A stretch of DNA of 6,340 nt from an uncultured Sutterella sp. (GCA_900552915.1 USBS01000097.1:1-6340), one strand, 5' to 3'; counted from the stretch's first letter, positions 1-4,821 are shown. Notes: generated from the letters alone by a model not told the origin. Numbers and translations: made by a program.

Positions 1-122
1 CCTATAGTAATAATGAAATCTATTATTGTCGCTAATTGAGAGGACAATTGTGCTCTCAAAAACATAAAGAAACCGTCTCTTTCCGAAACTATTTTTGCAT
101 ATTTTTTTATCCGATCAACCAT
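1..122 (-). CDS. GtrA-like membrane protein, N-terminal fragment (runs off the window)
   Basis: Forty codons plus two bases read without a stop from an ATG at 122 to the left edge of the window. The peptide has a basic, charged start (MVDRIKKYAKIVSERDGFF), then FLRAQLSSQLATIIDF, which enters a hydrophobic stretch. From memory, this pattern (charged leader, then F-x-R-A/S-Q-x-S-S-x-x-A-x-x-x-D-F) resembles the N-terminus of GtrA-family small membrane proteins of Bacteroidetes, which act with lipid-linked sugar transfer or cell-surface polysaccharide synthesis. A GGGAG motif lies 4 bases upstream of the ATG. The gene overlaps the 3' end of the upstream reading frame by 16 bases, as in a tight operon. 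GC is about 32%, far below the rest of the window. The family call is tentative because only 40 residues are visible. Confidence 0.5.
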   Translation of the reverse strand, partial: MVDRIKKYAKIVSERDGFFMFLRAQLSSQLATIIDFIITI

Positions 123-256
123 CTTACTCCCATCAGCAAAAGAAAACTGTATATTCCGGCTAAAATATCATCTGCCGTCATTGTCTGCTTAAACTTCTTA
201 AAGCCTTCAATTTCTTTTGGCTTTGCACCGATTGAACAGACAACCTCATAATCCTT
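107..256 (-). pseudogene. PgpA-like C-terminal remnant fused in frame to bamC
   Basis: The last ~50 codons of the long minus-strand frame, from about KDYEVV to the TAA at 109-107, are AT-rich and do not resemble BamC. They contain KP, 15 residues, then TADDILAGIYSFLLL and a hydrophobic end. Phosphatidylglycerophosphatase A proteins end in a similar KP...DD-x-x-AG-x-x-(A/S) segment followed by a membrane helix. They dephosphorylate phosphatidylglycerol phosphate, or related lipid phosphates, at the inner membrane. The usual GGxGxM stretch before the DD pair is not clear here, so the assignment is weak. The 5' part of this gene is absent: the sequence switches to GC-rich bamC near 250-265. The following GtrA-like gene starts inside its last codons, which suggests that both came together from an AT-rich donor. 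Confidence 0.35.
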
Positions 257-973
257 GAATTCGGTTTCAAGCATCTGAGCCAGACGCGTAAGCATCACGG
301 CTTCGAGTTCCGGATCGCTCGGACCCGGCTGCCAAATCGTGCTCTCTTCCTGACGGCCCTTCAGGACTTCCACCATCTGACGGTGCGTAATGAAGATGTT
401 GGTGTTGCCGTCGTCGGCGCGTTCCATGCGGGCGCGGTACTGATCGCGCGTACCCGTATCGTAGACAACGTCAAGCGCCTTGCCGATCGTGGCGCGGATG
501 ATGTCCTTGGGCAGATTGGCCTTGTTTTCGGCCCATTCCGTCTGAATGATGCCGGTCTTGGCATCCTGATACTTCACCGCCAGACCGACGCTTGCCCAGA
601 AGTCCTGAAGCAGCGGCCAGACTTTGTCGGGCGAAACCGACACATGAACGTAGCGGAACTGGCCGTCGCGCACCACCTTGGCGTAGTCGGTCTCGGGCAG
701 AACCTGCGAGGGCTGATCGCCGCGGGCTTCGGCATCCATGCGGGCCTTGGCGGCTTCGGCATTGGCGCTCACGATCTGCGGACGGGTGGGAACCGCGAAG
801 CGGTCGTTGTTCGTTACGGTGTTGAGATCCGGAGGCACTTCGAGCGGGGCTCGCGAAGTCGACGTTTCATACTGCACCTTGTCGTCGCCGAAGTTGACGC
901 CGAGCGCATTGCATCCGGTCAGAGCCGCAATCGCGGAAGCGACGGCCGCAGCTCTCAAAGCACGATTCACCAT
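107..973 (-). CDS. bamC: BamC-like outer-membrane assembly lipoprotein, truncated and joined to a foreign tail
   Basis: The reading frame from ATG 973 encodes 288 residues, of which about 236 look native. Residues 1-21 are a lipoprotein signal ending in lipobox LTGC (lipidated Cys21). The +2 residue is Asn rather than Asp, consistent with outer-membrane sorting. Residues ~22-95 are a low-complexity lasso with VPPDL and DRFAVPT motifs, the part of BamC that in E. coli wraps BamD. Residues ~100-235 form the first helix-grip domain (VWPLLQDFWASVGL, GIIQTEW). The second helix-grip domain of the ~344-residue E. coli protein is missing. After residue ~236 the frame enters AT-rich sequence and ends with an unrelated hydrophobic tail. 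The gene follows dapA, as in E. coli dapA-bamC. An AAGGA motif (986-990) lies 12 bases upstream of the start. The frame stays open upstream to 1315, but the lipoprotein signal fixes ATG 973. Whether this fused form exists in a living genome is doubtful. Confidence 0.75.
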   Translation of the reverse strand: MVNRALRAAAVASAIAALTGCNALGVNFGDDKVQYETSTSRAPLEVPPDLNTVTNNDRFAVPTRPQIVSANAEAAKARMDAEARGDQPSQVLPETDYAKVVRDGQFRYVHVSVSPDKVWPLLQDFWASVGLAVKYQDAKTGIIQTEWAENKANLPKDIIRATIGKALDVVYDTGTRDQYRARMERADDGNTNIFITHRQMVEVLKGRQEESTIWQPGPSDPELEAVMLTRLAQMLETEFKDYEVVCSIGAKPKEIEGFKKFKQTMTADDILAGIYSFLLLMGVRWLIG

Positions 974-997
974 AAAAACGTTCTTTCCTTGAATAAC

Positions 998-1027
998 GCC
1001 CGCCAAACGAGAAGCCGATTTGCGGGC
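998..1027 (-). promoter_or_regulatory. Hairpin in the bamC 5' untranslated region
   Basis: GCCCGC at 998-1003 and GCGGGC at 1022-1027 are exact inverse complements. AAA (1005-1007) can also pair with TTT (1019-1021) across a one-base bulge, leaving an 11-base loop. In the bamC transcript this stem ends 24 bases before the start codon, just upstream of the AAGGA motif. No T-run follows, so it is not a typical terminator. It could affect mRNA stability or ribosome access; its function is unknown. Confidence 0.35.
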
Positions 1028-1110
1028 GAAGAAACTGAATTTTGAGGAGTTTAGCAAACGAAACCGAAGACCATCGGGCGCAACAACAACTTGAAACGTG
1101 TTTTTTGTGC

Positions 1111-1148
1111 GCAAAAACCCGCAAACAAGCTTCGCTCGCGGGCTTTGC
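1111..1148 (-). terminator. Possible terminator or attenuator hairpin after dapA
   Basis: It begins 21 bases past the dapA stop codon on the minus strand. The arms are GCAAAGCCCGC and GCGGGTTTTTGC (with one G-U pair and a one-base bulge), around a 15-base loop containing AAGCTT. The T-run lies within the 3' arm rather than after it, so termination may be partial. If it works, it would reduce transcription from dapA into bamC; if read through, the three genes form one transcript. Confidence 0.4.
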
Positions 1149-1169
1149 TGCGTCCGACAAAACCGTCGA

Positions 1170-2066
1170 TCAGAACTCGACGCCGGCCTCGCGCATCGCC
1201 TTTTCGACGACGGGGCGATTGGCTTCGGAGAGCATCGTAAGCGGCAGACGAATACCCGAACCGATGCGCCCCATGCGGTAAAGCGCCCATTTCGGCGCCA
1301 CCGGATTGGGCTCACAGAAAAGCTTCTGATGCAGCGGCATTAGGCGGTCGTTGATCGCACGCGCCACGGCGACGTTTCCGGCCACAGCCGCGCAAGCCAT
1401 TTCGTGCATTTCGCGCGGCAGCAGATTGGCCGTAACGGAAATCACGCCCGTGCCGCCCACGAGCATCAGCGCCAGAGCCGAATCGTCGTTGCCGGAATAA
1501 ACGGCAAATTGCTTATCGCCCACAACGGAGGGCAACCGACGCAGAAGGTCGATTGCGCGCGCGATATCGCCCGTGGCGTCCTTCAACCCCACGATGTTGG
1601 GAATCTGCGCCAAACGCAGCACGGTGTCGTTTTTGAGATCGGCCACCGTACGACCGGGCACGTTGTAGAGCCACATCGGCATATCGACAGCTTCGGCAAT
1701 CGTCTTGAAATGCTGATAAAGCCCTTCCTGCGTGGGTTTGTTGTAATACGGAACCACCTGCAGCGAGACATCGGCACCCGCATTTTTGGCGTGGCGCGTA
1801 AGCTCGATGGCTTCGGCCGTGGAGTTTCCGCCGGTGCCGGCGATCACAGGAACGCGGCCGGCCACGGTCTTGACCGTAAAGGAGACGACTTCGTTGTGCT
1901 CGTCAATATCGAGCGTGGGCGACTCTCCGGTCGTCCCCATCGTCACGATGCCGTCCGTGCCGCTCGCAATATGCCACTCCAAAAGACGCGCATAAGCCTC
2001 CCAGTCCACCGCGCCTTCAGGAGTCATCGGGGTGACCAGAGCCACCATAGAGCCTTGAATCAACAT
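1170..2066 (-). CDS. dapA: 4-hydroxy-tetrahydrodipicolinate synthase
   Basis: The enzyme condenses pyruvate with L-aspartate-4-semialdehyde in the cytoplasm, the first committed step toward meso-diaminopimelate (peptidoglycan) and lysine. The 298-residue product matches the usual ~292 and aligns along its whole length with E. coli and Neisseria DapA. It is a TIM barrel. Visible active-site residues are Thr45-Thr46 in GTTGES, Tyr108 in VPYYN, Tyr134 and Arg139 in LYNVPGRT, and the Schiff-base Lys162 in GLKDATG. The lysine-site positions corresponding to E. coli Ser48, His56, Asn80 and Glu84 are kept (Ser49, His57, Asn81, Glu85). Ala49 and His53 are replaced by Pro50 and Ile54, so feedback strength cannot be predicted. 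ATG 2066 is chosen because it aligns with family N-termini and has AGGGAG 7 bases upstream. The gene lies 52 bases after accD on the same strand, with no clear terminator between them. Confidence 0.97.
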   Translation of the reverse strand: MLIQGSMVALVTPMTPEGAVDWEAYARLLEWHIASGTDGIVTMGTTGESPTLDIDEHNEVVSFTVKTVAGRVPVIAGTGGNSTAEAIELTRHAKNAGADVSLQVVPYYNKPTQEGLYQHFKTIAEAVDMPMWLYNVPGRTVADLKNDTVLRLAQIPNIVGLKDATGDIARAIDLLRRLPSVVGDKQFAVYSGNDDSALALMLVGGTGVISVTANLLPREMHEMACAAVAGNVAVARAINDRLMPLHQKLFCEPNPVAPKWALYRMGRIGSGIRLPLTMLSEANRPVVEKAMREAGVEF

Positions 2067-2073
2067 CAAATTT

Positions 2074-2079
2074 CTCCCT
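2074..2079 (-). promoter_or_regulatory. dapA ribosome binding site
   Basis: The minus strand reads AGGGAG, 7 bases before ATG 2066. This decides the dapA start against the upstream in-frame ATG at 2156, which lies inside accD. A second AGGAG at 2104-2108, just after the accD stop codon, has no start codon at a usable distance. Confidence 0.7.
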
Positions 2080-2118
2080 GTGCTTTTATCGCTAAAAAGT
2101 TTTCTCCTGCCGCAAGCC

Positions 2119-3000
2119 TTAAACCGAGGGGGTGGGCTTATTGGACAAGAGCGCAATCAATTCGGACACCACCTGACGCATGTCGCGGCGATCGACGATC
2201 ATGTCGATGGCACCCTTTTCGAGCAGCATCTGCGAGCGCTGAAAGCCCGCCGGAAGTTTTTCACGCACCGTCTGTTCGATCACACGGGGACCGGCAAAGC
2301 CGATCAGAGCCTGCGGTTCGGCAATCACCACGTCGCCCATGAAGGCAAAGGAAGCCGAAACACCGCCCATCGTGGGGTCGGTGAGAACCGACACGTACGG
2401 AATGCGGGCCTTTTCAAGAAGCGTCACGGCGGCGTTGGTCTTAGCCATCTGCATGAGCGAAAGCAGTCCTTCCTGCATGCGGGCGCCGCCCGTGCTCGTA
2501 AAGGTCACGAACGGAATGTTTTCGCGAAGCGCACGCTCTACACCCAAAGCAAAGCGCTCGCCCACAACGCTGCCCATCGAACCGCCCATGAAGCCGAAGT
2601 CAAAGGCGGCGGCCACCACCGGACGGCGGCGCAGCTCGCCGCGCATCACCACCAGAGCATCGGTTTCCTGCGTGGAGGTCTGACTTGCCTCAAGACGCGT
2701 CGGGTAGCTCTTGGAGTCCACAAAACCCAGAGTGTCGACCGGGCGCACATCCGCGCCGATTTCCTCGTGCACGCCCTTCCAGTCCAAAAAGGCGTTGAGG
2801 CGCTTGCGGCCGCTCAGGCGCAGGTGATGGCCGCACTTCGGGCACACCTGCAGGGAATCGTCGAGCTCTTCCTTATAGAGAACCTGATCGCACTTGGGGC
2901 ACTTCGTCCAAAGGCCGGCCGGAATCGGGCTTTTCTTTTTTGTTTCGGCATCGGCGGGTTTCGTGGCGATTTTGGGAAGAATGCGTGTGAGCCAGCTCAT
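2119..3000 (-). CDS. accD: Acetyl-CoA carboxylase carboxyltransferase subunit beta
   Basis: AccD pairs with AccA to form the cytoplasmic carboxyltransferase that moves a carboxyl group from biotin-BCCP to acetyl-CoA, giving malonyl-CoA for fatty acid synthesis. The 293-residue product has the family's typical length. The N-terminus (MSWLTRI) matches the conserved AccD start. A four-Cys zinc ribbon follows (Cys34, Cys37, Cys53, Cys56, in WTKCPKC and QVCPKC). The crotonase-fold carboxyltransferase domain shows FMGGSMGSVVGER (137-149), TSTGGARMQEG (168-178), TMGGVSASFA (210-219) and GFAGPRVIEQT (234-244). ATG 3000 is preferred to the upstream in-frame ATG at 3060, because the added 20 residues are not family-like and fall in a structured leader. 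The Shine-Dalgarno is weak. The E. coli enzyme is reported to bind its own mRNA through the zinc domain, which is relevant to the leader hairpins here. It is probably transcribed together with dapA. Confidence 0.97.
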   Translation of the reverse strand: MSWLTRILPKIATKPADAETKKKSPIPAGLWTKCPKCDQVLYKEELDDSLQVCPKCGHHLRLSGRKRLNAFLDWKGVHEEIGADVRPVDTLGFVDSKSYPTRLEASQTSTQETDALVVMRGELRRRPVVAAAFDFGFMGGSMGSVVGERFALGVERALRENIPFVTFTSTGGARMQEGLLSLMQMAKTNAAVTLLEKARIPYVSVLTDPTMGGVSASFAFMGDVVIAEPQALIGFAGPRVIEQTVREKLPAGFQRSQMLLEKGAIDMIVDRRDMRQVVSELIALLSNKPTPSV

Positions 3001-3030
3001 CTTGAATCTATTTTTGTATTGCTGCATGCA

Positions 3031-3050
3031 CGCGTCCGCGTAGGGACGCG
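3031..3050 (-). promoter_or_regulatory. accD leader hairpin, proximal
   Basis: CGCGTCC (3031-3037) and GGACGCG (3044-3050) form a perfect 7-base-pair GC-rich stem with a 6-base loop, about 30 bases upstream of the accD start codon. It lies within the predicted untranslated leader. No T-run follows on the minus strand, so it is not a simple terminator. Confidence 0.4.
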
Positions 3051-3063
3051 CAAAAACCATGGT

Positions 3064-3081
3064 GCGGGAAACACCTCCCGC
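3064..3081 (-). promoter_or_regulatory. accD leader hairpin, distal
   Basis: GCGGGA (3064-3069) and TCCCGC (3076-3081) form a perfect 6-base-pair stem with a 6-base loop, near the expected 5' end of the accD transcript. A stem at an mRNA 5' end often slows decay. Any regulatory role is inference. Confidence 0.35.
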
Positions 3082-3101
3082 TCCATAACCGAGTTCGTCC
3101 G

Positions 3102-3107
3102 ATTATA
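3102..3107 (-). promoter_or_regulatory. Predicted -10 element of the accD promoter
   Basis: The minus strand reads TATAAT, a perfect sigma-70 -10 hexamer, in an otherwise GC-rich gap about 100 bases before accD. No good -35 hexamer is found at 16-18 bases, so the promoter may depend on an activator. The expected start of transcription is near 3095, giving a leader of about 95 bases. Confidence 0.5.
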
Positions 3108-3187
3108 CGGCACGGATTTTGCGCACCGACTCATGCGTTCGGATTGGTTTAGGTCCTGCACGCGACAAATTCACGCAGGCTAGCGGC

Positions 3188-3193
3188 TATGAT
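3188..3193 (+). promoter_or_regulatory. Possible -10 element of the ZIP transporter promoter
   Basis: TATGAT matches five of six bases of the -10 consensus and lies 30 bases before the predicted ATG. No recognisable -35 element is present. A CCTGC/GCAGG inverted repeat (3155-3159 and 3175-3179) sits just upstream and could be a regulator site, but it matches no metal-regulator consensus that I know. Confidence 0.25.
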
Positions 3194-3223
3194 TGGATTC
3201 TTCCGACTCCTTTCGGCTACGCA

Positions 3224-4051
3224 ATGCTTGACTCTTCCTTTGTTAGCGGCATCATCGCCAATGGCCCGCTCGCGGCAGTACTACTCGGCACAGGCGTCTC
3301 GTTTGCCGCCACCGCCTTGGGCGCCGCCGTCGTCTTTTTCCCGATGGAACAAAAGCGCGCGCAAAAGTTTCAGCCGCTGGCCATGGGTTTTGCGGCAGGC
3401 ATCATGATTGCCGCAAGCGTTTGGTCGCTTCTAATTCCCGCAATGGAACAGGCCGAAGAAATGGGCTCGGCCGGGTGGCTGCCGACCACCGGAGGCTTCA
3501 TTTTGGGTGTAGCGTTCGTAGCATTGTTGGACAAAATCACGCCGCACCAGCATCCGGACTCCGATACACCCGAAGGTCCGCCCGCAAAACTCAATCGCGC
3601 AACGCTTCTCGTAGGTGCCGTGACGCTGCACAACATCCCGGAAGGCATGAGTTTGGGACTTACGTTTGCGTTGGCTGCCGTTTCGCAGGAACCGGCAGCG
3701 CTTTCAGCTGCCTTAGCGCTCATGGTCGGCATGAGCATCCAGAATATTCCGGAAGGAGCTGCGGTCTCGATGCCGCTCGCATGCGGCAATATGAGTCGCA
3801 TGAAGGCATTCCTCACGGGTGTTTTCAGCGGCGCGATGGAGCCGCTTTTCGGCGTCGTCACCGTTTTGCTATTGGGCGTCATCGCTCCTTATCTGCCTTG
3901 GCTTCTAGCCTTTGCCGCAGGCGCGATGATGTATGTGGTGGTCGAGGAACTGATTCCGGCCGCCCACTTGAGCCAACACTCCGACGCGGGCACGCTCTCG
4001 GTGATGGCGGGTTTTGTTGTGATGATGCTGCTCGACACTGCGCTCTGCTGA
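3224..4051 (+). CDS. ZIP-family (GufA-type) divalent metal transporter
   Basis: The 275-residue product has about eight predicted membrane helices (roughly 13-38, 52-72, 88-103, 125-152, 158-186, 194-220, 222-242, 255-274), as ZIP proteins do. It should move Zn2+ or a similar divalent metal across the inner membrane toward the cytoplasm. Helix 4 has HNIPEGMSLGL (His136, Asn137, Glu140). Helix 5 has QNIPEGAAVSMPL (Gln173, Asn174, Glu177), where ZupT-like members carry His. Helix 6 has Glu206 in GAMEPLFG. Helix 7 ends in VVVEELIPAAH. The Q-N-x-P-E form in helix 5 points to the GufA/BbZIP branch rather than ZupT. The loop after helix 3 is short, with His108 and His110. ATG 3224 is the best start, because the in-frame TTG at 3119 adds 35 non-family residues, but no Shine-Dalgarno is visible. 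The gene is divergent from accD and convergent with dps. Substrate specificity cannot be read from sequence. Confidence 0.9.
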   Translation: MLDSSFVSGIIANGPLAAVLLGTGVSFAATALGAAVVFFPMEQKRAQKFQPLAMGFAAGIMIAASVWSLLIPAMEQAEEMGSAGWLPTTGGFILGVAFVALLDKITPHQHPDSDTPEGPPAKLNRATLLVGAVTLHNIPEGMSLGLTFALAAVSQEPAALSAALALMVGMSIQNIPEGAAVSMPLACGNMSRMKAFLTGVFSGAMEPLFGVVTVLLLGVIAPYLPWLLAFAAGAMMYVVVEELIPAAHLSQHSDAGTLSVMAGFVVMMLLDTALC

Positions 4052-4072
4052 TTCCGCCTCTGCACCAATGCG

Positions 4073-4113
4073 AAAAAGGCACCGAAGGAATTTTTCCGAC
4101 AGTGCCTTTTTTT
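4073..4113 (+). terminator. Strong rho-independent terminator, usable from both sides
   Basis: AAAAAGGCAC (4073-4082) pairs perfectly with GTGCCTTTTT (4102-4111), a 10-base-pair stem. An inner GGAA/TTCC stem can form in the 19-base interval. On the plus strand it is followed by further Ts (seven in all), 21 bases after the ZIP transporter stop codon. On the minus strand the same hairpin ends in five Ts downstream of dps. It therefore probably ends both convergent transcripts. Confidence 0.85.
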
Positions 4114-4164
4114 GTTTCGGCGCCGCAGACGCCTTTCAAAGGAATTTCTTGTGTGTGAAGCAGC

Positions 4165-4665
4165 TTACTTCTTGTCGCCGCCGCAACAGCATGCATCCTT
4201 TTGCATGGCCTTGAGGAACCACACGCGCTTGGCGTAGCCCTCGAGGTAGCTGTCAAACTGAGCAACCAACAGGTCGTCGCCCATTTCATCGGCTCCCTTG
4301 CGAATCTGCTTGGCAAGCGCCTGCATCTTGAGAACGTCTTCGGTGACGATCTGCAGCACTTCGGCAACGGAGTAGTCGCGGGAATCGAGCTCCTCGATCG
4401 TGGCGATCTTCAGGTACTCGGACAAGCGGACCGGCGGGAAGCCGTCGCGCATCTTGATAGCCTCGGCCACGGCATCGTACTGCTCGAACACTTCGTCGTA
4501 GAGGCCTTCCGTGTATTCGTGCACCTGCACGAAGGCGCGACCGACGACGTTCCAGTGAAGGTTATGCAGCTTGGCGTTCCAGACGGCCAGGTTGGCAAGG
4601 TAAACCTTGACGGGGCAAACGGCGTTGACGTCGCAGGCCTGGTTGTGAGCGTGAGGACAAGTCAT
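4165..4665 (-). CDS. dps: Dps-family ferritin-like iron-storage / DNA-protection protein
   Basis: Dps forms a 12-subunit cytoplasmic shell that oxidises Fe2+ with hydrogen peroxide and stores the iron, protecting DNA. The 166-residue product has the family's length. The intersubunit ferroxidase residues align with E. coli: His37 (HWNVVG), His49 (VHEY), Glu53 in place of Asp67, Asp64 and Glu68 (DAVAE). The Lys-rich DNA-binding N-tail of E. coli Dps is absent. Instead the first 17 residues hold Cys3, His5, His7, Cys11 and Cys17, and the C-terminus is DACCCGGDKK with three adjacent Cys. These ends are unusual and may bind metal or form disulfides (inference). ATG 4665 has AGGAG 8 bases upstream; the in-frame ATG at 4731 would overlap the predicted promoter region. 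A promoter with an OxyR-like site lies upstream. DNA binding by this protein is uncertain. Confidence 0.92.
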   Translation of the reverse strand: MTCPHAHNQACDVNAVCPVKVYLANLAVWNAKLHNLHWNVVGRAFVQVHEYTEGLYDEVFEQYDAVAEAIKMRDGFPPVRLSEYLKIATIEELDSRDYSVAEVLQIVTEDVLKMQALAKQIRKGADEMGDDLLVAQFDSYLEGYAKRVWFLKAMQKDACCCGGDKK

Positions 4666-4673
4666 TTTCTTTT

Positions 4674-4678
4674 CTCCT
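4674..4678 (-). promoter_or_regulatory. dps ribosome binding site
   Basis: AGGAG on the minus strand, 8 bases before ATG 4665. It is the strongest Shine-Dalgarno in the window and supports this start over the in-frame ATG at 4731. It suits a protein made in large amounts under stress. Confidence 0.75.
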
Positions 4679-4680
4679 AT

Positions 4681-4706
4681 CAAATCTGTCGGGCGATTTG
4701 TTCGCC
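4681..4706 (-). promoter_or_regulatory. Two mutually exclusive hairpins in the dps leader
   Basis: CAAATC (4681-4686) can pair with GATTTG (4695-4700), and GGCG (4692-4695) can pair with CGCC (4703-4706). The two stems share bases, so only one can form at a time. They sit just upstream of the dps ribosome binding site, within the predicted ~45-base leader. The stems are short and the regulatory meaning is speculative. Confidence 0.25.
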
Positions 4707-4717
4707 TTGTTGAGAGC

Positions 4718-4747
4718 ATTATCTCAGCCAATTTGTGCCGCGTCCAA
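4718..4747 (-). promoter_or_regulatory. Predicted dps promoter
   Basis: The minus strand has GATAAT (4723-4718, five of six matches to the -10 consensus) and TTGGAC (4747-4742, a TTG-type -35) separated by 18 bases. Transcription would begin near 4711, leaving a leader of about 45 bases. The imperfect -35 fits a promoter that needs an activator. Confidence 0.5.
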
Positions 4748-4783
4748 TACTATTTGGCGCACTTCTTGATAGAAAAAATCTAT
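4747..4783 (-). promoter_or_regulatory. OxyR-like operator upstream of dps
   Basis: The minus strand reads ATAG-N7-CTAT (4783-4769), then N7, TGCG, N7, GTAT (4750-4747). The OxyR consensus is four such tetramers spaced by 7 bases. Here the distal half is perfect and the proximal half matches four of eight bases, 12 of 16 overall with exact spacing. The site abuts the predicted -35 box, where OxyR contacts RNA polymerase in known activated promoters. E. coli dps is OxyR-activated, which supports the reading. Function is inferred from sequence only. Confidence 0.5.
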
Positions 4784-4821
4784 ATCTCACGTAAAGCCCT
4801 GTTCGGCGTGGAAATTTCATG

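Noticed and set aside
257..262. GAATTC (EcoRI) site near the bamC junction as a cloning scar
   Set aside because: The same hexamer also occurs in the symporter gene, and a single 6-base site is weak evidence. The composition break is better explained by assembly or transfer.
383..1045. Long plus-strand open frame opposite bamC
   Set aside because: It is a mirror of the bamC coding strand in GC-rich sequence. It lacks family motifs or a supported start, while the minus strand gives a clear lipoprotein.
974..1315. N-terminal extension of the bamC frame up to 1315
   Set aside because: The extension overlaps the 3' end of dapA and precedes a well-formed lipoprotein signal with lipobox at residues 18-21 from ATG 973, so it is not part of the protein.
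2067..2118. CTTTT/AAAAG hairpin in the accD-dapA gap as a terminator
   Set aside because: The stem is short and AT-only, with no following T-run, so it is unlikely to stop transcription.
3155..3179. CCTGC/GCAGG inverted repeat upstream of the ZIP gene as a Zur or Fur site
   Set aside because: The arms are only five bases and GC-rich, and they do not match the AT-rich Zur or Fur consensus. It is mentioned only as a possible unnamed site.
1404..3183. Long plus-strand open frames of 312 and 367 codons opposite dapA and accD
   Set aside because: The minus-strand products are full-length, motif-complete enzymes. The plus-strand translations are His/Arg-rich low-complexity sequence, typical of antisense frames in GC-rich genes.
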